Of a DNA stretch of 64,000 bases, positions 57,559 to 64,000 are shown one piece after another. The DNA lies in the NCBI GenBank assembly GCA_023105745.1, contig JALGQZ010000002.1, positions 75,681,285 to 75,745,284 on the forward strand. Reading direction: 5' to 3'. The position numbers were made by a program, and so were the translations under genes. This DNA is from Austropuccinia psidii (taxonomy: Eukaryota; Basidiomycota; Pucciniomycetes; Pucciniales; Sphaerophragmiaceae). Positions within the stretch are counted from its first letter, which is position 1. Each line of letters starts with the position of its first letter. Under the pieces are notes generated by a model. That model saw only the letters and a program-made list of their open reading frames with translations, ran no database searches and had not been told where the DNA came from.

Positions 57559-58997
57559 TGTCAGCCTGTGACTCAAAACCAGAGAACAAGCATGACAGCC
57601 AAAATACCATAAACCAATGGTATAGCCAAAATACCACCAAAACGTGGACCTGAGCCAAATTAGCTCAAAAGGTATCAAAGGAAAGAGGAAACTCACCTCT
57701 TTCTGAAAATATAAGTCCCATCACCATAGGACCAAAAATAACAAAGTTATTCCTGCTCAAAGTATTTGCTGAGCATAAACCTTAATTTTCACCTCTCATC
57801 TCAAATCTAGAAGAAGAGGCTTAACCCCATCAAATGGGTATTCAAAATGAAGCTCTAAGCCATGGCTATCCAATGGTACTAGCCAAACTGAGCTAGCACC
57901 AGTATTACTTGAGTTATGGTCAAATTCAGACCAAATAAGGGTGAACAAAACATTCACCTCTCATCTAGCTTTGACAGCTTTAGTGTGATATACTTAAGGT
58001 GGGGTCGTTTTGGAAAGAGCACAATCAGGGCTATCTTATGGTTCCATCCATTTCCTCATATCTCAACTACAACAGAAGTTATTGGCCAAACAAGCTTAAT
58101 ACAGCTTTTTGCCCAAACCACGCCAATGTACAAAAATACTTGTACATGGGATAACTTTGTCATATTTAATGCTAACCATGTCAAGTTGTGTACCATTGTG
58201 TAGAGCCCATACAGGGCTACACACTGGACCAATGTTGAGGTTTATATCTCAAGAATTGACAAAGTTACGGCTGTTTTAAGGTCAAAATCCCACCTGCTGT
58301 CATATACAGCCTTACCATGGGATAATATCCCATAACCATGAATATGAGGTGTCAAATAGACGAAGAAGCATGTTTTTACTTCAATACCTCATATGTCAGT
58401 CAATACTGGGGTCCCATACAGTTTCTGTACAGCATTCTACGCGTCATACACGTCAAAATCAGGCTGTGAGGTCCCCAGATGAAAATCTTCACCCTGTATT
58501 GGTGAAATCCGCCCAGATGTGGTTTCAAAACCACATCTGAGCCCAATACAGGGCATACAGGCTGTTTGCAAACCACAAGCCTGTCATAGAGAGTGAAAAA
58601 TCTTCACTTCCTCTACGTGGAAAGGTCTAGCAGCCTTTCCACCCCAATTTCAGGATAAAAGGAGGGCTTTTCACAGCCAAAATCCTCTCTGCATCCTGCT
58701 CTTGAATAACCTATGTAGTAAACTGTCAAAAACAGTTTTACTCTTGGTTAATAATCAGGTATACTCTTAAATTAAAAGTATTGTAGTCTTTATTATTGTA
58801 ACCCAACAGGTAAAGCTGCACCCAGGGCTTTCAACAGCGCTCACCACCACTATATCTCTATAGTAAAGCCCTTAAAATCTTAATTTAAACCATTTATTAT
58901 CAATCTTATCATCTTTAAAACCATTTTTACCGTGTCACAGTCATAGTTAAAGCTTGTAAATACTTATATACACCTTTATCATAGACTAAACCTGACA
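57559..58997. mobile_element. Solo LTR S2 (1,439 bp) nested in copy C
   Basis: TGTCAG...CTGACA ends with flanking 5-bp repeats CAACG (57554-57558) and CGACG (58998-59002), one base different. Closely related to S1 throughout, including the GTGACTCAAA start and a promoter-like ATAAAAGG (58655-58662). Deleting it restores the copy C pol order. Confidence 0.83.
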
Positions 58998-59002
58998 CGA
59001 CG

Positions 59003-59974
59003 TTTATCCGGAGAGGGGGGAGGATTTCATCAGCCAGAACCCAATGAATTATCAGAAGATAATTAAGCAAGATGAAATTCAAGCCTCAAAGTGTTTTGCA
59101 GTCAAGGTGGATTCAATTTCAAATTTCCTTGATTCAATTCAGAAGTCATTATGGCAAGATTCTGAATATAGAAGTATCCTTGAAGATTTGGGTAAAGCTA
59201 AATCTGTCCAAGATTATTCTCTTGATTCCTCTTCCAATAATCTCCTTTTCAAAGATCGGGTGGTGGTCCCAAATGACCCCACAATTCAACTCAATATACT
59301 TCAAAAGCGGCATGACTCTCCTCTAGCTGGACACCCTGGCCAAGAGAAGACTCTCAAACTTGTCAAGCGGGATTTCCACTGGTCCGGCAGGACTCAATTC
59401 ATCAAGGATTATGTCTCATCCTGGAAACAGTGTTCAAGAAACAAAAATAGTCATCACAAGAAGTTTAAACTCCTCAAGCCTCTTCCAATTCCAAGTTGTC
59501 CTTGGATTTGTCTTTCAATGGATTTCATCACTCAATTGCCACTGTCCAATTCCTTTGATTCAATCTTAGTCATAGTGGACAGCTTCTCAAAAATGGCAGT
59601 TTTTATTCCAACAGTGTATTCAATCACTTCACTAGATTTGGCCCATTTATTCATCAAGAATATCTTTTCAAAGCATGGCCTTCCTTCAAGCATTGTCAGA
59701 TAGAGGTTCTCTTTTTGGACCAATCTTTGTCAGCAGCTCAAGATTTCAAGAAATCTGTCAACTGCTTATCATCCAGAAACTGATGGACAGACAGAGAGGG
59801 TAAATCAGATACTAGAAGAGTACCTTTGGATGTATGTCAGTTATCATCAAGATGATTGGAACACCTGGCTCCCTCTGGCTGAATTTGCCTACAATAATCC
59901 TGACCACTCTTCAACAAAACAATCACCATTTTTCACTGTTTATGGAAGAGACCCACAATTTGACTCAGCTCACA
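59003..59974 (+). pseudogene. pol of copy C, part 2: integrase (truncated)
   Basis: Picks up at the RNase H-integrase tether (MNYQKIIKQDEIQ). Contains the zinc finger (RHDSPLAGHPGQ, then SSWKQCS with the first Cys replaced by Trp), the first catalytic Asp in MDFITQLPLSNSF, and KHGLPSSIV. Two small deletions near 59700-59722 remove the second catalytic Asp segment. [11 protein letters not shown] survives in another frame. It ends at about 59974, before the C-terminal domain, where unrelated CpG-richer sequence begins. Confidence 0.85.
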
Positions 59975-60315
59975 CCAGGGCAAATCTTGCGTCAATCGTT
60001 GGCGATTTACTTCACGTCGCACCGCTGTCAGTATAAAATCTTGCTTCAGTCGCGTTAGTGTCACTTCATAGTCACTGGATTTAGTGGGTCACGTCACGTC
60101 AGCGTCAAGACAACGTCAATCGTCACATGTATCACATGAGAATGTCACTCAAAGCGCAAACCCATTTAAACACCATTCGCAACGTTTGGGTAATTTCACC
60201 TCATTGGCTTCCGCATCCCCACCTAATCCGCCCCGATGCTTTGCATTCTTACGAGCCCGCACCACCCTCCAGATGAGACTCCGACACTGCCCCCCCATCT
60301 CCGTCCTCACCACTC
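59975..60315. other. CpG-richer unique segment at the copy C truncation point
   Basis: Abrupt switch to G+C- and CpG-richer DNA with many ACGTCA/GTCACGTCACGTCAG motifs. No coding assignment. It leads into the minisatellite. Confidence 0.45.
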
Positions 60316-60955
60316 CTTACGCTTTCACACCCCCGCCCTTACCATCTTTATGCTCACGTGGTGCACTCCTGACATGCTCCCGACATCACTTATCCTTACG
60401 CTCGCTAAAATGCCCTCCCAACACTGCTTACCATCCTTATGCTCGCAGAGTGCCCTCCCAACATGCTCCCGACACCACTTATCCTGACGCTTGTGTAGTG
60501 CCCTCCCGACATGCTCCCGACACCACTCATCCTTATGCTTGTGTAGTGCCCTCCCGACATGCTCCCGACACTGCTTACCATCCTCACGCTCGCGGAGTGC
60601 CCTCCCAACATCCTCCCGACACCACTTATCCTTATGCTTGTGTAGTGCCCTCCCGACACTGCTTACCATCCTCACGCTCGCGGAGTGCCCTCCCGACATG
60701 CTCCCGACACCACTCATCCTTACGCTTGTGTAGTGCCCTCCCGACACCACTCATGCTTATGCTTGTGTAGTGCCCTCCCAACACCACTTATCCTTATGCT
60801 TGTGTAGTGCCCTCCCGACATCCTCCCAACACCACTCATCCTTACACTTGTGTAGTGCCCTCCCGACATCCTCCCAACACCACTTATGCTTATGCTTGTG
60901 CAGTGCCCTCCCGACATCCTCCTGACACTGCTTACCATCCTTACGCTTCCGTACT
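60316..60955. repeat. 48-bp minisatellite
   Basis: About 12 clear units, recognised by TGCCCTCCC at 60411, 60451, 60499, 60547, 60598, 60646, 60686, 60734, 60771, 60808, 60856 and 60904. Most spacings are 48 bp, with shorter 37- and 40-bp variants that lack CGACATGCTCC. Typical content: CCCTCCCGACATGCTCCCG, ACACCACTCATCC, TTATGCTTGTGTAG. Several frames on both strands stay open only because the unit length is a multiple of three. Confidence 0.85.
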
Positions 60956-61488
60956 ACATCCATAGTGTACGGTGGCTTCTTGGCGTACACAATGGACACC
61001 ATCGCCGAAATATGCGGAGTGGCCTTCTCTGCCAACAGGACCTAAGGGGAAATTGGTCAGTATATTCACAATGTTGTGGTTAGGGTTTAAATCATGAGAC
61101 TCACAAATTAAAACCTAATAAGTGGACTATTTAAGACAAGAATTTTGTCTCCTGTTTCCCCGACAAAATCATTTTATTTCATATCATTCAAATGGAACAC
61201 TTTGCTTAGTCCTTACCTCATGAGTGTTGAATAGTTCAAAAGTTGACTTTAGTAGGTTTCTCACTAGTCAGCTTTATTAAATGTCTCACAGGGAAGTGAT
61301 TTCATTTGCATGATATGAAATAATTTGCAAAACATCGCCTCCTTCAATTTCCCGACAAATCGCATTTTGCAAATGCGATTATTTTACTTCCACCTATTTT
61401 CTTCAATTTGGATCTTTTTATTCAAAATTTTCAAACAAGTTATCAATCAACTCGTCACCATCTATTTGCTTACTAAACTACCTCCGCT
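60956..61488. other. Spacer upstream of ORF3 copy 3
   Basis: No supported gene. It should contain the promoter of the following gene. An A+T-rich stretch with inverted GCATTTTGCAAATGC (about 61361-61375) was noticed. Confidence 0.4.
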
Positions 61489-63675
61489 ATGGCCCAAACC
61501 CCGGGAAATTCAACTGAATTTAATGAACGACCAACTTCAGCCCCAGAGAGTGGAAGTGAAATCTCTGATATGGCCAGTAGTCGTGAATTAGGCATTGAAG
61601 CAGAGAGCCAGTCACATGAAGATAATCAGGATCCACCAGTTCTTCCAGAATGTGAGTATGCATCCATCTTGAGTATTTCTAATCTCTCAAAACCTGATAT
61701 TGTGTCATAGCCTTTAGAAGGAAAAGACTGTTGAACCTTGTGCACCGACAGAAGATGATGGGCAAGATGATGTAATTTTCAGTGGGGAGGTGGAAATTAT
61801 ATCCAAGGAGCAATTTGTCTCCAAAATTGCTCAAACAATCCCAAGGCTCAAAAAAATTCAAAATGATAGTAAAATTCCTGATTATGTGCGTCAAAAGATT
61901 GCTGAAGCCATGAGCCTGCTCAAAATGGATTTGAACTGTAAGTCCAATACTAATTCAAAACAAAATTGATAAAAATAGCTGCTTACAATATATGGGCAGG
62001 TGTGGAGGTGGGAGAATCTCTACCTGAAGGATCTCGAGTCGTAATTGGATTTCCAGGAAAAGGATTAGGAAAAAGACCAAATATACATGCGACCAAAAAA
62101 ACCAACAAAAAACGCTGTACGTTTGAAGCCGCAAAGGATTCTCAGGATCAAGGTGATGAAATGATCAATGTTGAAGGGGACCATATTGATGATGAACCTC
62201 CGCATACTGAACCCCCCCCCCATACTCAATGAAACAATCCATGATGAAGCTCCACATACTGAAAGCCCCCCGATACCCAATAAAAAAATGCATGATGCAA
62301 CCCCTCCCGCGTCTCCTTGGAATATTCAAGCCTTTCAAGAAAGGGAAACAATTAAACATGATACAATGGGACGAGATATGCCTGATATCGTTCCTGACCC
62401 TGAGCCCGAAGTGTCATCGTCTGCTAATTTTCAAGGTATATTTTTATCCCGCATGGAAGAGTTTGCAGGCATTTTGAATTATCATTCCAATATTACTCAA
62501 CAATCATGGAAAAGGGGGCTTGATAATATCAATAGTATTTACAAAAATTGATGGGACAATTTACCAACAAAAGATGCTCATACATTCCTGCCCGTTGGTA
62601 TTAAGGTGATCAGTAACCAAGAGCTTAAAATGTCGGCCTGGCTGGAGGACCTTGAGATGGCAGGTGAGTTTTATCTTTGTGCATGATACATGATTATTGG
62701 CTGTTGACTGGTGATATAAATTGCAATATACAGGGTTAGATTTTTTTAATCCAACAGAAACAGAAGCAATTTTTGATCACAACACTTGGAATCTCAAATT
62801 GATGAAGGAATCAGCTAAACCTCCCGAGAATCTCCCAAAATCTGAACACTCCTTCTTCAAAATGGTTCAGAGCCTTCTTTACCCTGCCAATCCAGTTAAA
62901 CATTTTTGGGCAAATGTTATGTTTGAATCCATTAGTTTAGTCTCATACAATGTGATTGCACCCAAACCATATGTTGCACCAACATCAAATTCGACCGATC
63001 CTCTTGGACTCAAACGGGGGGCAGTTGAATACCTTGCCTCCTGCTTGAGTAAATCGAAGCAACGTGCAACCCAACTCAGCAGTGAAGGTGGCGGGGCTGA
63101 AAATGAGATATCCATAAAGCCCCACAAGAACCTGGAGGATCTAATGGATACAGTTATCCATTTGATGATTGCGTACAACGTGGTACGTGCACATACAAAG
63201 GTTGAAGTTAATGGCATCAAAGGCAAACTCACGAACTCAAAAAAAATGAGGCCATCAAAGATCTTTTGGCATGTCACAAGAATCTCGGAATAAATCGAAT
63301 TTGCTATGGTATATTAGCGGCATTCTGTGCGGCGGGGTTTGTGGTTTGATGGTATGCTCAGATGACTGGAGAACAAGCTCAGTTAAAGGGGCTTTATCAA
63401 TAATTGACATTTCCGAAAAACTTTCAGAGGGTAAAAATCTAGTGGAGCCAGTGTGGCTACGTACTAATAAGTATATATGTAATTTACTGAATAAAAGTTT
63501 CTTCTAATCAGAGTCTTTTAACCCCACTGTACCTCTTAGATTTGAATTTGCACGATGCTTAGTATTAGACTTTGGTGATGCCTGGGTGGCGAAGCGTGGT
63601 CTTGGTTCAAGTGATGAGGTCACATTGACTGTACCCAGGTCAGCTAAACTCACAACCAGGATTGACCCGTTTTAG
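61489..63675 (+). pseudogene. ORF3-family transposon-associated protein, broken copy 3
   Basis: Same architecture as copies 1 and 2: acidic/Ser-rich first exon (MAQTPGNSTEFNERP) ending near a GTGAGT at 61651; helix block KEQFVSKIAQTIPRLKKIQ and YVRQKIAEAMSLLKMDL ending at a phase-1 GTAAGT (61938); GVEVGESLPEGSRVVIGF after TGGGCAG; linker with a basic GKRPNIHATKKTNKKRC segment; WLEDLEMAG before an intron; then LDFFNPTETEAIF, FFKMVQSLLYPANPVKHFWA, VCGLMVCSDDWRTSS and RCLVLDFGDAW. Breaks: frame change in the linker near 62215, TGA near 62550, two frame changes near 63250 and 63340, and TAA at 63505-63507. It has Trp (TGG) where copy 2 has TGA. Followed 130 bp later by the ORF4 homologue. Confidence 0.6.
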
Positions 63676-63804
63676 ATTAGCTTTGTACTAGATAGATTGT
63701 AATTGAATTTTGCAAAGTTATTTATGAATTTAATAATCATGACTTACTATCCTACTACTGCCTGGATGCCACAGTCTGAGTACCAATAGTAATTTTACGG
63801 CGGC

Positions 63805-64000
63805 ATGCCTCCGTACATCATTGCAAAGACTCCGACAAGACGCAAGCGCACACGCGGGGGCATTGCGGGAAGCCGTGTTTATCACTTTCCGCCAGCCCAT
63901 AATAGGCCAAATGTTCCTGTGTCTTTCAAGAGGACTAGGATAGCTAGGGATCCACAGCAGGATGCATATTGCCTTTGCATGTGCTTGCAATACTCCAAAT
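63805..64000 (+). CDS. ORF4 homologue, 5' part (runs off the window)
   Basis: An open frame from ATG 63805 reaches the window edge (65 codons). It begins MPPYIIAKTPTRRKRTRGG and includes KRTRIARDPQQDAYCLCM. This aligns with the start of ORF4 at 26207 (SAISRSIHQLCWLIMEINY) in position and in the charged-then-Cys/aromatic pattern, and both follow an ORF3-family gene on the same strand. The segment is richer in G+C than its surroundings. Product unknown. The minus-strand frame over the same bases is a shadow. Confidence 0.5.
   Translation, partial: MPPYIIAKTPTRRKRTRGGIAGSRVYHFPPAHNRPNVPVSFKRTRIARDPQQDAYCLCMCLQYSK

Noticed and set aside
60084..61035. Cys/His/Arg-rich proteins encoded by the minisatellite on either strand
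   Set aside because: Open frames are a consequence of a 48-bp unit. There is no non-repetitive conserved domain that I can support.
63730..63990. Minus-strand 86-residue frame at the right edge
   Set aside because: It overlaps the plus-strand frame from 63805, which resembles the ORF4 start. The minus frame is its shadow.

Overview
The window looks like nuclear DNA of a rust fungus (Pucciniales). It is A+T-rich and crowded with nested mobile elements, and its genes carry short GT..AG introns. The Ty3/gypsy gag and pol proteins match, as far as I remember them, the abundant chromoviral elements of Austropuccinia psidii (myrtle rust). That species assignment is recollection, not a search result. 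I found no tRNA, rRNA or CRISPR, and no convincing single-copy host gene apart from a decayed minus-strand gene at the left end.

Left third (0.1-17.5 kb). After the decayed gene (0.1-2.9 kb, possibly a helical-repeat/PPR-like mitochondrial protein) come a TET/JBP-like 2OG-Fe(II) dioxygenase gene (3.70-4.84 kb, minus, one in-frame TGA), an A+T satellite (5.37-5.96 kb), and a broken copy of an unnamed gene family that I call ORF3 (6.9-9.9 kb, minus). A 7.3-kb array of more than 30 units follows (10.2-17.5 kb). Each unit strings together four different palindromes.

Central DNA-transposon block (17.5-29.7 kb). To the right of the array lie a Tnp2/CACTA-type transposase (17.7-21.0 kb, one frameshift and one stop), ORF2 (21.5-23.2 kb, appears intact), two diverged copies of the array palindrome (23.3-23.5 kb), ORF3 (23.9-25.9 kb, one TGA) and ORF4 (26.2-27.3 kb, one frameshift). 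A five-exon SNF2 helicase (27.3-29.7 kb, minus) is complete in frame but has Gly to Arg in Walker A. It ends 12 bp from ORF4, tail to tail. The ORF3-ORF4 pair recurs at 61.5-64.0 kb, so it is a conserved module. My reading is a large CACTA-like element, or two back-to-back elements, carrying DNA- and chromatin-modifying cargo, with the palindrome array as a protein-binding subterminal region and possibly a two-way promoter.

Retrotransposon block (31-60 kb). Four chromodomain-containing Ty3/gypsy copies are nested: A (31.1-37.9 kb), D (37.9-42.2 kb), B (43.2-52.0 kb) and C (52.0-60.0 kb). All are defective. C retains an intact gag. B and C share a GGGAAAA slippery heptamer just before the gag stop. 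Two related solo LTRs of about 1.4 kb with 5-bp target duplications sit inside A and C, and a 2.3-kb solo LTR splits the integrase of D. C ends abruptly against CpG-richer DNA and a 48-bp minisatellite (60.3-60.95 kb).

Most genes here are dead or damaged. Open-looking exceptions are ORF2, the SNF2 gene, gag of copy C, and the start of an ORF4 homologue running off the right edge.
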